A stretch of DNA of 64,000 nucleotides, taken from NCBI GenBank assembly GCA_023398495.1, contig JAEWSG010000013.1, positions 1-64,000 of the forward strand. The letters are read 5' to 3'. A program made the position numbers and the translations under genes. The DNA is from Bacillota bacterium. Its GTDB lineage: Bacteria > Bacillota > Clostridia > Acetivibrionales > Acetivibrionaceae. Each line of letters opens with the position of its first letter. Position 1 is the first letter of the stretch. Below are positions 54,054-62,455 of the stretch, in pieces. The notes under the pieces were generated by a model. That model was not told the origin of the DNA. It saw only the letters and a program-made list of their open reading frames with translations, and did no database searches.

Positions 54054-55883
54054 ATGGGGCATAGTGATCATGCTGAGGTTAATCATATCAAAAGTGACTA
54101 TAGGATTTTCAATACAAAGAGGAAGGTTATTCTTTACTTTATTGCTATTGCCCTAGGGATTTTTTTCATTTTCAACTGGGTGTTTAATAGGCTTTACTCG
54201 TCTAATATTGAGCATATTGTCATCGCAGAGAGCAAAAATGGAGTAAGCAGGATGCGAGAATTTGTAGACATCATTTTAGAAGGGATGGAATACACTTCCG
54301 ATGTGGTTCAGAACAACCATCAAATCCAAAAAAAGCTTGAGTATGGAGATCTGAATAATCCTAATGACCATTTTGCTGACAGGGACATAATAAACATATT
54401 GCAAAGCATTGGCACAAATTCTGTAAACAGTGCTGCTTCGATTGATTTATATCTTGATAAAAACAGAAAGCTTTATACCAGTGATTTTGGTGTTTATTCC
54501 GATCTTTCACCGGAAATTAGGGACTATTATACCCAACAAATGATGAATGAAAAGAGATTCCAACTTTTAGACGGGTACCGTAAAGAGCTTGATTTTATAT
54601 TAAATAGAAACTATGAGCAGTTTACTATGTTAAAACCTTTGCACGTATTATCTACGGGAGCAAAATCAGGTGTTCTTGCAGTAAGTTTCGATAAATTCCA
54701 TATCCGTAACATCATAAAAGGTAAATATGATTATAGCAGTATGGTTTTAGACAGTAACAATAATATAGTAATAAAGGCTTTTTCAGAAAAAAATATACCC
54801 TCGGAGGAGCAGATCAGTGAGCTTAAAGCACTTGTGGTTGGTGAAAGTGATGGAAAGATATTTAAGGTGGATGGGCGAAAATATATTCTTGTGTACGAAA
54901 CGTCGGAATACTCAGGATGGAAGTTTGTAACCTTTGTTATGGCAAACTCAACAATGCAGCAGATGACGGAGCTTCGTGACTATATATTTATTCTTTTCCT
55001 TGTTATGAATGTTTTAACTGCTACAGCATTGATTCTACTTCTTTCAAGGACTGTTTACAGTAAATTAAACAGGCTGATCTCTTCTATGAAGGAAGTGGAA
55101 AAAGGAGATTTCAGTGTAAATATACAGCACAGGGATACAGATGAGTTTGGATTTATGTATTCGAGCTTTAATGACATGGTAAACAAAATCAGAGGTCTCT
55201 TCGGAGAGCTCTACTCTCAGAAACTTCTACAGAAAGAAGCACAACTGAAGCTGCTTCAATCAAAAATAAATCCACATTTTATATACAACATTTTTGACAA
55301 CATGAACTGGCTGATTCAACTCGAAAGATACAGTGAACTAGAAGTGCTGGTGGACTCGGTGTCTACATATTTCAAACGCAGCCTCAATGCTGGAAAGGAT
55401 TTTATATCTGTTGCTGATACTTTAGAACAGCTTGAAAGTTATGTGCAAATACAAAAAATTCGTTTTAAAAATCGTTTTGAATGTTTGATTGACTTTGACA
55501 ACGAGATTATTGACATGATAATACCCAATTTCATGCTGCAGCCCCTGTTAGAAAATGCAATTTGCCATGGAGTTGAGCCTAAGACAGGAGAAAGCCTGAT
55601 ACAGGTCAAGGGTGTCAAAATTGAGGAAAGAGTGTTTTTTACTGTAGAAGATGATGGGGTTGGAATGAAATCAGATGTGCTTAAAGAGATTTCCAATTTT
55701 TTATCAGATGATCAGATGGATGAAGAAAATTATTTCGCACTTGCAAATATTAATAAGCGAATTAAGCTCTACTATGGTGCTGAGTATGGTCTTGCCATCC
55801 GCAGTACGGAGGGTATGGGGACTAAGGTAACAGTAATTATACCTGCAAATTCAAAGTGGCCGCTGGAGGGTGAGTTATGCTGA
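54054..55883 (+). CDS. YesM-like sensor histidine kinase
   Basis: 609 aa. Helices near 22-42 and 310-330 flank an extracellular sensor; a HAMP domain (about 330-385) leads to a His_kinase domain with phospho-acceptor histidine in QSKINPHFIYNIFDNM and an ATPase domain (NAICHGVEP, DDGVGM). This is the family that controls carbohydrate importers in Gram-positives. The ATG at 54054 follows GGAGGT at a long spacing. It overlaps the response regulator by 7 bp. Confidence 0.92.
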   Translation: MGHSDHAEVNHIKSDYRIFNTKRKVILYFIAIALGIFFIFNWVFNRLYSSNIEHIVIAESKNGVSRMREFVDIILEGMEYTSDVVQNNHQIQKKLEYGDLNNPNDHFADRDIINILQSIGTNSVNSAASIDLYLDKNRKLYTSDFGVYSDLSPEIRDYYTQQMMNEKRFQLLDGYRKELDFILNRNYEQFTMLKPLHVLSTGAKSGVLAVSFDKFHIRNIIKGKYDYSSMVLDSNNNIVIKAFSEKNIPSEEQISELKALVVGESDGKIFKVDGRKYILVYETSEYSGWKFVTFVMANSTMQQMTELRDYIFILFLVMNVLTATALILLLSRTVYSKLNRLISSMKEVEKGDFSVNIQHRDTDEFGFMYSSFNDMVNKIRGLFGELYSQKLLQKEAQLKLLQSKINPHFIYNIFDNMNWLIQLERYSELEVLVDSVSTYFKRSLNAGKDFISVADTLEQLESYVQIQKIRFKNRFECLIDFDNEIIDMIIPNFMLQPLLENAICHGVEPKTGESLIQVKGVKIEERVFFTVEDDGVGMKSDVLKEISNFLSDDQMDEENYFALANINKRIKLYYGAEYGLAIRSTEGMGTKVTVIIPANSKWPLEGELC

Positions 55884-57505
55884 AAATGGTTATAGCAGAT
55901 GATGAACAGATTATTTTAGATGGACTAAAGGAGAGCATTGACTGGGAAAGTTATCAAATAGAAATAATAGGTACTGCAAAAAACGGGATTGAGGCACTGG
56001 AAATGGCTACATCAGGCAAGGCTGATATTGTTGTGACCGACATCAGGATGCCTGGCTTGAGTGGGCTTGAACTTGTCAAAGAGCTGCGCAAAGTTAGTCC
56101 GGAGGTCAGGATAATACTTATAAGTGCGTATGAACAGTTTGATTTTGCACAGGAAGCCATTACACTCGGTGTACAATCGTACATTACAAAACCTCTTAAA
56201 AAGCAAAAAGTGATTGAGGAGGTTTTAAAGGCTCGGGATGCCGTTATATCGGAGAAGCTGGAAAAAGAAAATAAAGACTTATTGGAAGAACTATATCGGA
56301 ATAATCTCCCTATCCTTAGAGAACATTTTCATAATAACCTGATTATGGGTAGAGACAGACTTGTTTGTGACTATACAAAACAATTTGCCGAATATGGGAT
56401 TGACCTTGAGCAAACTGATATTGGTGTAATTGTATTTACTGTTGACAGAGAAGCGGAAGCTAACGAGGAGTTTTATGAAAAGAGCATACAGATTATTCAT
56501 ATCAGAATTGTGGAGATGGTGAGAGAACTGCTACCAAAAAATTACAGGAAGATTGTATTTCAAAGTTATAATAATGAGGTAGTAGTTATATACAACGCAG
56601 GTTCTGATAATGCTGCCGCAATAAAAGAAGTTGCTCTTACGTCTGAAACTATAAAGAATACAATGAGAAAAGAAACTGGAATATCAGTTAGTGCAGGGAT
56701 TGGAAGAGTTTATCCACATATCGGGAAAGCTTCTCTTTCTTATCAGGAGGCAATAAAAGCTCTCAATTACAGGTTGATATACGGAAATAATGCTGTACTG
56801 AATATTGAACATGTTGAGATGAAAGAGATGAAGCATGCCTATCTTTTCAATGACTTAAGTGAAATACTAAATCGCATTCAGAATATTTTTTCAACGGGTA
56901 GGGCTGATGAGGTGCAAAAGCTGATAAGGACTAAAATCTCTCAGTTTAGCAGTTGCGGAAGCATTCCATATTACTATGTCCAGCAGGTATATTGCCATCT
57001 CCTGTCATCGCTGTTGAGGACACTTTATGAGATGAATATATCCACCGATCACCTGTATGATGCACCTGTACACTTATATGGAGAATTATTCAAAAAAGAG
57101 ACACTTGACGAGATTGAAAAATGGTATGATGACCTAGTGGGGCGTGCATGTGTGCTTATCAATCAAAAAAAGGCTGCAAAGACTGGAGGGGTTATCAGTT
57201 CCGCTGTAAGTTATATCAAAAAGAACTGTAAAAGGGATATTTCTCTTGGAGAGGTGGCTGAGTATGTCAATTTGAACCCCTCATACTTAAGCCGGCTATT
57301 TAAGGAGGAAAAGGGTATTCAGTTTGTTGAATACGTCAGAAATGTAAAGATGGAACTAGCAAAGGAAATGCTAAAAAGCAGCCATAAAAAGATTTATCAG
57401 ATATCTGAAGAATTGGGCTATCAAAATGTACAGTATTTTTCCACAACCTTTAAGAATACTGTTGGTATGACACCTGTTGAATACAAGAATATAAGCAAAG
57501 GATAG
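55877..57505 (+). CDS. YesN-like AraC-type response regulator
   Basis: 542 aa: receiver domain (1-120, D55 in VVTDIRMPG, K near 105), a central region of about 300 residues typical of YesN proteins, and a C-terminal AraC helix-turn-helix pair (about 440-540: ISLGEVAEYVNLNPSYLSRLF, KIYQISEELGYQNVQYFS). Coupled to the kinase gene by overlap; GGAGGG precedes the ATG. It probably activates the importer and hydrolase genes around it. Confidence 0.92.
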   Translation: MLKMVIADDEQIILDGLKESIDWESYQIEIIGTAKNGIEALEMATSGKADIVVTDIRMPGLSGLELVKELRKVSPEVRIILISAYEQFDFAQEAITLGVQSYITKPLKKQKVIEEVLKARDAVISEKLEKENKDLLEELYRNNLPILREHFHNNLIMGRDRLVCDYTKQFAEYGIDLEQTDIGVIVFTVDREAEANEEFYEKSIQIIHIRIVEMVRELLPKNYRKIVFQSYNNEVVVIYNAGSDNAAAIKEVALTSETIKNTMRKETGISVSAGIGRVYPHIGKASLSYQEAIKALNYRLIYGNNAVLNIEHVEMKEMKHAYLFNDLSEILNRIQNIFSTGRADEVQKLIRTKISQFSSCGSIPYYYVQQVYCHLLSSLLRTLYEMNISTDHLYDAPVHLYGELFKKETLDEIEKWYDDLVGRACVLINQKKAAKTGGVISSAVSYIKKNCKRDISLGEVAEYVNLNPSYLSRLFKEEKGIQFVEYVRNVKMELAKEMLKSSHKKIYQISEELGYQNVQYFSTTFKNTVGMTPVEYKNISKG

Positions 57506-57535
57506 AGGTGTCTAAAGAAAAAATGAGTATAGAGT

Positions 57536-57555
57536 ATTGCAGCGGAAGCTGCAAT
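57536..57555 (+). other. Tight hairpin after the response regulator
   Basis: ATTGCAGC (57536-57543) and GCTGCAAT (57548-57555) pair perfectly around GGAA. No T-run, so it may stabilise the 3' end. Confidence 0.5.
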
Positions 57556-57589
57556 CAAAGTAGTAAGTTCCGCCGCGATAAACAGATGA

Positions 57590-57694
57590 ACTATAGATGA
57601 AAAACTCTAAAACTAAAATTAAAGGACGTTTTTCATCTAAATTAGATAACGTTTGGATGCTATATAAATTTAACTTTAGTGTACGTTATCTATA
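57590..57694 (+). repeat. Family C repeat, copy 1
   Basis: About 105 bp, closely matching the reverse complement of 58621-58727. It holds two hairpins: GATGAAAAAC/GTTTTTCATC and TTAGATAACGT/ACGTTATCTATA. It lies upstream of the isomerase-like gene. Confidence 0.78.
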
Positions 57695-57697
57695 TAT

Positions 57698-57763
57698 CTT
57701 CTTAAAAAATTGTCTTATAACGAATATGCTATAAAAGTTTGCAAGAAACAATTTTTTAAGAAG
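57698..57763 (+). other. 16-bp stem hairpin before the isomerase-like gene
   Basis: CTTCTTAAAAAATTGT (57698-57713) pairs perfectly with ACAATTTTTTAAGAAG (57748-57763) around a 34-base loop. It ends 20 bases before the AGGAGG of the next gene. It may be an operator or leader structure. Confidence 0.6.
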
Positions 57764-57798
57764 AATAGAATACCGAGGACTAAATAGGAGGTAAGAAA

Positions 57799-58629
57799 AT
57801 GAGGCTTGGAGTAAGGGCACATGACTTTGGAAAACAGCCTGTTGAAGATTTGGCCAGAAAGATATCCGAAATGGGTTTTGATTGTATACAGCTTGCCTTA
57901 TCGAAGGCAATTGAAGGAATGGATTTTGGTTTGGGCAGGTTAAATCCTGGAATGGCATGGCGTATAGGTAAAACTTTTGAACGTTATGGTATACAGATAG
58001 CTGTACTTGGGTGTTATATCAATCCTGTTCATCCTGACAAGAAAGAACGGAGACTTCAAATAGAAAGATTCAAGGAACATTTGCGATTTGCTCGGGATTT
58101 TGGCTGCGGAATCGTTGCAACTGAAACAGGTTCAATAAATGCGGACTTTTCGTTTCACCCGGATAATCATGGGGAAAAAGCATTTAACGATTTGGTAGAG
58201 AGCGTAAAGGAGATGACTGAAGAGGCAGAACGTTTTGGTGTTATCACAGCAATTGAGGGAGTGACCAGATATGTGACGCACACACCTGAAAGAGTTGCAA
58301 AGGTTCTGGAAAATGTAGACTCTAATAATCTTCAGGTGGTTTTTGATCCTGTAAATTTGATTTCTATAGATAATTACCAGAATCAGGAGTATATTATATC
58401 AAAATCCTTTGAACTTTTTGGTGATCGTATGGTTATACTTCATGCAAAGGATTTTACCATTTCGGACGGACAAACTAAATCGGTACAGGCTGGAAACGGA
58501 ATGCTAAACTATGAACTTTTGTTTAAGTTGCTTAAGGTTTATAAACCCGATATAAATATATTGATGGAAGATGCAAAACCTACGACAATGCCCGAAGGAA
58601 TGAAATATTTGAAATATATATATAGATAA
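57799..58629 (+). CDS. Sugar phosphate isomerase/epimerase-like TIM barrel
   Basis: 276 aa of the xylose isomerase-like (AP endonuclease 2) superfamily. Likely metal ligands are Glu in TAIEGV near 154, Asp in VVFDPVN near 183, His in ILHAKD near 214 and Glu in LMEDAK near 254. In this setting it probably isomerises or epimerises a pectin-derived sugar, but the reaction is not predictable. AGGAGG precedes the ATG. Its stop codon TAA lies in the first bases of an inverted copy of the repeat found upstream. Confidence 0.82.
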   Translation: MRLGVRAHDFGKQPVEDLARKISEMGFDCIQLALSKAIEGMDFGLGRLNPGMAWRIGKTFERYGIQIAVLGCYINPVHPDKKERRLQIERFKEHLRFARDFGCGIVATETGSINADFSFHPDNHGEKAFNDLVESVKEMTEEAERFGVITAIEGVTRYVTHTPERVAKVLENVDSNNLQVVFDPVNLISIDNYQNQEYIISKSFELFGDRMVILHAKDFTISDGQTKSVQAGNGMLNYELLFKLLKVYKPDINILMEDAKPTTMPEGMKYLKYIYR

Positions 58630-58727
58630 CGCACACTAAAGTTATATTTATTTAGTCCTTAAACGTTATCTAAGTTAGATGAACAACTTCATTTAAAATT
58701 TTAATTGTAAAGTTGTTCATCTATAGT
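58621..58727 (-). repeat. Family C repeat, copy 2 (inverted)
   Basis: Inverted copy of 57590-57694, overlapping the last nine bases of the isomerase-like gene. Stems GATAACG/CGTTATC and GATGAACAACTT/AAGTTGTTCATC are kept although the bases differ from copy 1. Confidence 0.78.
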
Positions 58728-58758
58728 AAATCTTAAAATTATATTTTGGGTAAAAATA

Positions 58759-58800
58759 ACTCCGCTTCCAATATTGATTAATTCAAACGGGAAGCGGAGT
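58759..58800. terminator. Bidirectional terminator
   Basis: ACTCCGCTTCC (58759-58769) pairs with GGAAGCGGAGT (58790-58800). On the plus strand it leads into ATTTCTTATTT, on the minus strand into TATTTTTAC. It can end both the isomerase transcript and the converging GH28 transcript. Confidence 0.85.
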
Positions 58801-58816
58801 ATTTCTTATTTATACC

Positions 58817-60124
58817 CTAATCATTAAGGTTAAAATTGCAGGATGAGAGGCTTACTTTGTGAGAATTGTCCATGGTGATTGCCGGACCATCCTGATCATA
58901 TATTGTGACGTGGTCAAAGCAGATATCCTGTGTATTGCAGCAATAGATACCTTGCCTTTTTGTTGGCTGAAGACCGCTCATCATTGCAGGTATTCCTTCG
59001 ATAGCATTTTCACACATTGATATTGAGACGTGGCTGAAAGTGATTTGACTTACCGGCATTTCGGGCAGACCGAATAAGAACATAGCAGCTGCATGGGCAT
59101 TACGTGCGGTAATATTGCATAAACGTATATTTTTGAGAACCGGCGTTGATGAAGTCGCAGGATGAGGTAGTCTGTCCTGAACAGTTTGAGCTTTGCCTCC
59201 TTCACCACAAAAATAGTACATATTCATAACGATAGGACACATCACATTATTCATTATAAGGTTGTTTACCAGGAGGTCTTCAACTACACCGCCACGTCCG
59301 CGGCGAGTTTTTATGCGTATGCCTCTGTCTGTGCCTTCAAAAACACAGTTGGAAATTACAACATTTTTAATACCGCCACTCATTTCGCTTCCGATAACTA
59401 CACCACCATGACCATGCAACAAAGTACAATTTGATATAGTGATATTTTTGCAAATTGACATGGATTTGCATTTTTCAGTCCCGGATTTTATGGTTATACA
59501 GTCATCGCCGACATCCACGTGGCAGTTGGAAATTCGGACATTCATAGATGAGTCCGGATTGATTCCGTCTGTATTTGGAGAGTCTGGGGGGTTGATGATA
59601 GTGATGTTATTTATGGTGACATTGTTACAGCGTATGGGATTAATTGTCCATGCTGGCGAATTAATAAGTTTGATTCCGTCAATAGTTATCCTGTTAGAAT
59701 TGTCAAAACCTACCAGACGAGGTCTTGGATGCAACAGAGCTCCGCATCTGAATTGCTTCCACCAGAATTCACCCTGTCCATCGAGTGTACCTTGTCCTGT
59801 AATGAATACATTCTCAACATTCCTGCCGTAAATCATTGGCATATATGCCTGTTGCTCTGTGCCTTCCCACTGGGTTTGAATTACGGGATAGTGAGCGATA
59901 TCCTGTGAAAATGCAATACGTGCTCCTGCACTCAGGTGCAGATTGACATTGCTCTTAAGCTCAATAGCACTGGTAAGAAAAGTTCCTGCTGGAACATATA
60001 CTGTACCCCCGCCATTTTGCATGCATAACTGGATGCATGCTGTGAATGCTGATGTACTGAGAACTCTACCTGTAGCATCAGCTCCGTATTTTGTTACATC
60101 ATATACTGTAGATAGTGTATTCAT
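58817..60124 (-). CDS. GH28 polygalacturonase-like hydrolase, cytoplasmic
   Basis: 435-aa right-handed beta-helix enzyme. All GH28 motifs are visible: NTDG (184-187), catalytic pair DD (207-208, GDDCITIKSG), GHG (238-240) and RIK (270-272). There is no signal peptide, so it should act in the cytoplasm on imported galacturonate-containing oligosaccharides, perhaps as an exo-enzyme. Its ATG overlaps the stop of the GH105 gene by four bases, implying joint production. Confidence 0.92.
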   Translation of the reverse strand: MNTLSTVYDVTKYGADATGRVLSTSAFTACIQLCMQNGGGTVYVPAGTFLTSAIELKSNVNLHLSAGARIAFSQDIAHYPVIQTQWEGTEQQAYMPMIYGRNVENVFITGQGTLDGQGEFWWKQFRCGALLHPRPRLVGFDNSNRITIDGIKLINSPAWTINPIRCNNVTINNITIINPPDSPNTDGINPDSSMNVRISNCHVDVGDDCITIKSGTEKCKSMSICKNITISNCTLLHGHGGVVIGSEMSGGIKNVVISNCVFEGTDRGIRIKTRRGRGGVVEDLLVNNLIMNNVMCPIVMNMYYFCGEGGKAQTVQDRLPHPATSSTPVLKNIRLCNITARNAHAAAMFLFGLPEMPVSQITFSHVSISMCENAIEGIPAMMSGLQPTKRQGIYCCNTQDICFDHVTIYDQDGPAITMDNSHKVSLSSCNFNLND

Positions 60125-61230
60125 ATTTCATCTCCGAGTTTTAGAATTTCTGCTGTAGCTAAAATAAGAGGACCATAGCCTTTATAATCATTTGCTGCCA
60201 CAGGTTCGCTGATATAGTATTCGAACGAGCCGTCACGGTAGGGATTTCCCCCAAGTCCGGCAACAGAACAAACATTTTTCAGATCGACAAAACCATCAGA
60301 TGTAATTTCAACAAAATGCTCAAGGATACCATTGAATGCCTTTGTGGCATAAGTAACATACTTCTTGTCAAGATATCCCATGAGTATTCCTTTAGATAAT
60401 GTGTATGTAAACATGCATGAAGCGGAAGACTCAAGATAATTTCCAGGCTTATCCCCTTTGTCAAGAACCTGATACCAAACTCCTGTATTGGGATCCTGAA
60501 CCGAAACCACAGCTTCCGCAAGCTTCTGAAGTATGGATATCAGATTACTTCTCATAGTGTGGTTTTCCGGGAAGAAATCCAGAATATCCACCAGTGCCAT
60601 AGCATACCACCCCATAGCACGACCCCAAAAGTGTGGAGAGCAGCCGGTAACATCATTTGACCATTTCATACCTTTACTCTCGTCCCAGGCGTGATAAAGG
60701 AGTCCGGTTTTAAGATCCCGTGTATGTTCGTTAAGTAAGATAACCTGATTGGCGATATCATCAAAGGCTTCCGGAGTGTTCATAATCGATGCGTATTGTG
60801 CATAAAAGGGTGAACTCATATATATACCATCTAGCCACATTTGATGAGGATATATTCTCTTGTGCCAGAATCCCCCTTTAAGGTTTCTTGGTTGACGGTT
60901 AATTTGATTTCTTAGTATTGAAGCGGCTTTTATATAACGGTTATCCTTGGTATGCAAGCTTAAAAACAATAAAATTTTGCCCGGATTTATATGATCAAGA
61001 TTCAGTTCATACGGATCATAATTAGATATATTTCCATTTTCATCAATGAAGCGATCCATTTGCAGCTTTATGTAATTAAAGTAAGTTTCGTTTTCAGTGA
61101 GTTTCCAGGCAGATTCAAACGCTTTAAGAATAAGTCCGAATTCATAACACCACTTATCCATATATTTTGAATGCCGATTCATTACAGAGTTTGCCATTTT
61201 TTCTAATAGGACACGATTGCTGATATTCAT
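60121..61230 (-). CDS. GH105 unsaturated rhamnogalacturonyl hydrolase (YteR/YesR-like)
   Basis: 369-aa (alpha/alpha)6-barrel enzyme that removes unsaturated galacturonic acid from lyase products. D79 (NLDHINPG) and D134 (MWLDGIYMSSPF) match the catalytic Asp pair of the family; HAWDESK and WGRAMGWYAMALVD are further signatures. No signal peptide: it is cytoplasmic. AAAGGTGG precedes the ATG. First gene of a two-gene unit with GH28, divergent from an AraC-type regulator. Confidence 0.93.
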   Translation of the reverse strand: MNISNRVLLEKMANSVMNRHSKYMDKWCYEFGLILKAFESAWKLTENETYFNYIKLQMDRFIDENGNISNYDPYELNLDHINPGKILLFLSLHTKDNRYIKAASILRNQINRQPRNLKGGFWHKRIYPHQMWLDGIYMSSPFYAQYASIMNTPEAFDDIANQVILLNEHTRDLKTGLLYHAWDESKGMKWSNDVTGCSPHFWGRAMGWYAMALVDILDFFPENHTMRSNLISILQKLAEAVVSVQDPNTGVWYQVLDKGDKPGNYLESSASCMFTYTLSKGILMGYLDKKYVTYATKAFNGILEHFVEITSDGFVDLKNVCSVAGLGGNPYRDGSFEYYISEPVAANDYKGYGPLILATAEILKLGDEI

Positions 61231-61252
61231 AAAACACCACCTTTAAAAAATT

Positions 61253-61323
61253 TAGTGCCTCGTATCAGAATTAACTTATAGAGCATGCGAGGCTTAGAAA
61301 TTAGTAATATTGAAAATGCACTA
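61253..61323 (+). repeat. Family B repeat, copy 5 (internally deleted)
   Basis: 71 bp from TAGTGC to GCACTA with stem GCCTCG/CGAGGC kept and most of the distal hairpin missing. It lies 20 bp upstream of the GH105 start, in its promoter region. Confidence 0.72.
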
Positions 61324-61417
61324 GTGCTGATTGAGTTCTAACTATAATCAATTATATATTAGTTTGGAGACAAAATCTGCGTGAATAATGCTTTGTATTA
61401 TTAATTATAATCATATA

Positions 61418-61447
61418 TTGCTTTTTTGTATAGTGGAGTGATATAAT
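61418..61447 (+). promoter_or_regulatory. Promoter of the AraC-type regulator
   Basis: -35 TTGCTT (61418-61423) and -10 TATAAT (61442-61447) with an 18-base spacer. The start codon candidates lie only 15-24 bases beyond, so the leader would be very short. Confidence 0.6.
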
Positions 61448-61461
61448 GTTTTGTAAAGGAG

Positions 61462-62334
61462 ATGATTGTTATTAGCATTAATATTGATACCTATTCAACG
61501 GATGACAATGCTTTTTCTATTTCGAGTAGCAAGGTGACAGGATTTTTTTCGATGAGTCAAAAGCATGTACATGAAAAATATGAAATATATTATCTTGCAT
61601 CGGGCGAAAGGTATTATTTTATAAAAGACCGTGTTTTCCGTATAAGGAGAGGACACTTGGTTTTTATTAATCAGGGTGAGTTGCACAAAACCACTGATGC
61701 AGATTTGCCAGATCACCAGAGGATATTGGTTTATTTTGAAAATAAATTTCTTGAAACCATCAATGGGTCAGTTGAGGTTCTTCTCAATTTTCTTACACAA
61801 AAAAACTTCAGTGTTATAGAGCTTTCTTTAAAAGAGCAAGCCCAAATTGAAAGCATATTCAAAGAAATGAACCAAGAAATACTTAAAAAGGCAGTAGGTT
61901 TTGAAGTTTCTCTGCAAGGGCTTTTAATGAAGCTTCTTGTCTTTATTGCCAGACATTCGCATGAATATAACGAGAAGGAATATTTATCAGACTGCCCGAG
62001 ACATGAAAAGGTTTCTGATATTGTTAAATATATTAATTTGCATTACAACGAGCAGTTGTCTGTTAGTGATATTTCAGAGCATTTCTATATAAGTCCGTAT
62101 TATTTGTGCCGTACATTTAAGGAAACTACAGGATATACACTTGTACAATATATTAACAGTGTGCGTGTGAAAGAAGCCCAGAAACTTCTGGAGCAAGACG
62201 GGCTTAAAATGATTCAAATTGCTGAAAAGGCGGGATTTGGCAGTATTGCACAGTTCAACAGAGTATTTCGGGATATTTCCGGCTGTTCACCATTAAATTA
62301 CAAGAAGTCTGTAGTAAAACGCACGACTACATGA
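61462..62334 (+). CDS. AraC family transcriptional regulator
   Basis: 290 aa: N-terminal cupin-like sugar-sensing domain (HVHEKYEIYYLASGERYYFI near 37) and C-terminal AraC helix-turn-helix pair (about 185-285: LSVSDISEHFYISPYYLCRTF, MIQIAEKAGFGSIAQFNRVF). It is divergent from GH105-GH28 and precedes uxaB, both likely targets. The start is odd: AAAGGAG directly abuts the ATG at 61462; an ATT at 61471 would have better spacing. Confidence 0.88.
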   Translation: MIVISINIDTYSTDDNAFSISSSKVTGFFSMSQKHVHEKYEIYYLASGERYYFIKDRVFRIRRGHLVFINQGELHKTTDADLPDHQRILVYFENKFLETINGSVEVLLNFLTQKNFSVIELSLKEQAQIESIFKEMNQEILKKAVGFEVSLQGLLMKLLVFIARHSHEYNEKEYLSDCPRHEKVSDIVKYINLHYNEQLSVSDISEHFYISPYYLCRTFKETTGYTLVQYINSVRVKEAQKLLEQDGLKMIQIAEKAGFGSIAQFNRVFRDISGCSPLNYKKSVVKRTTT

Positions 62335-62341
62335 CTGAAAG

Positions 62342-62416
62342 TGCAAAAAAACAGCAATTTTTGCAATATATTAGTCAACTAAAGATAAGAAAACAGCAAA
62401 AGGGTTGCTATATAAT
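62342..62416 (+). promoter_or_regulatory. Dyad and -10 box upstream of uxaB
   Basis: TGCAAAAA (62342-62349) and TTTTTGCA (62358-62365) form a perfect dyad; TATAAT lies at 62411-62416 with no good -35. This layout fits an activated promoter, perhaps under the AraC regulator just upstream. The dyad could instead be a weak terminator of that gene. Confidence 0.45.
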
Positions 62417-62455
62417 AATTTTGCATGGGTTAAATCAAATAAGGGGGATGCAGTA

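Noticed and set aside
28134..61323. Family B repeats considered as a CRISPR array
   Set aside because: Copies are kilobases apart, imperfect and without regular spacers; no cas genes are present.
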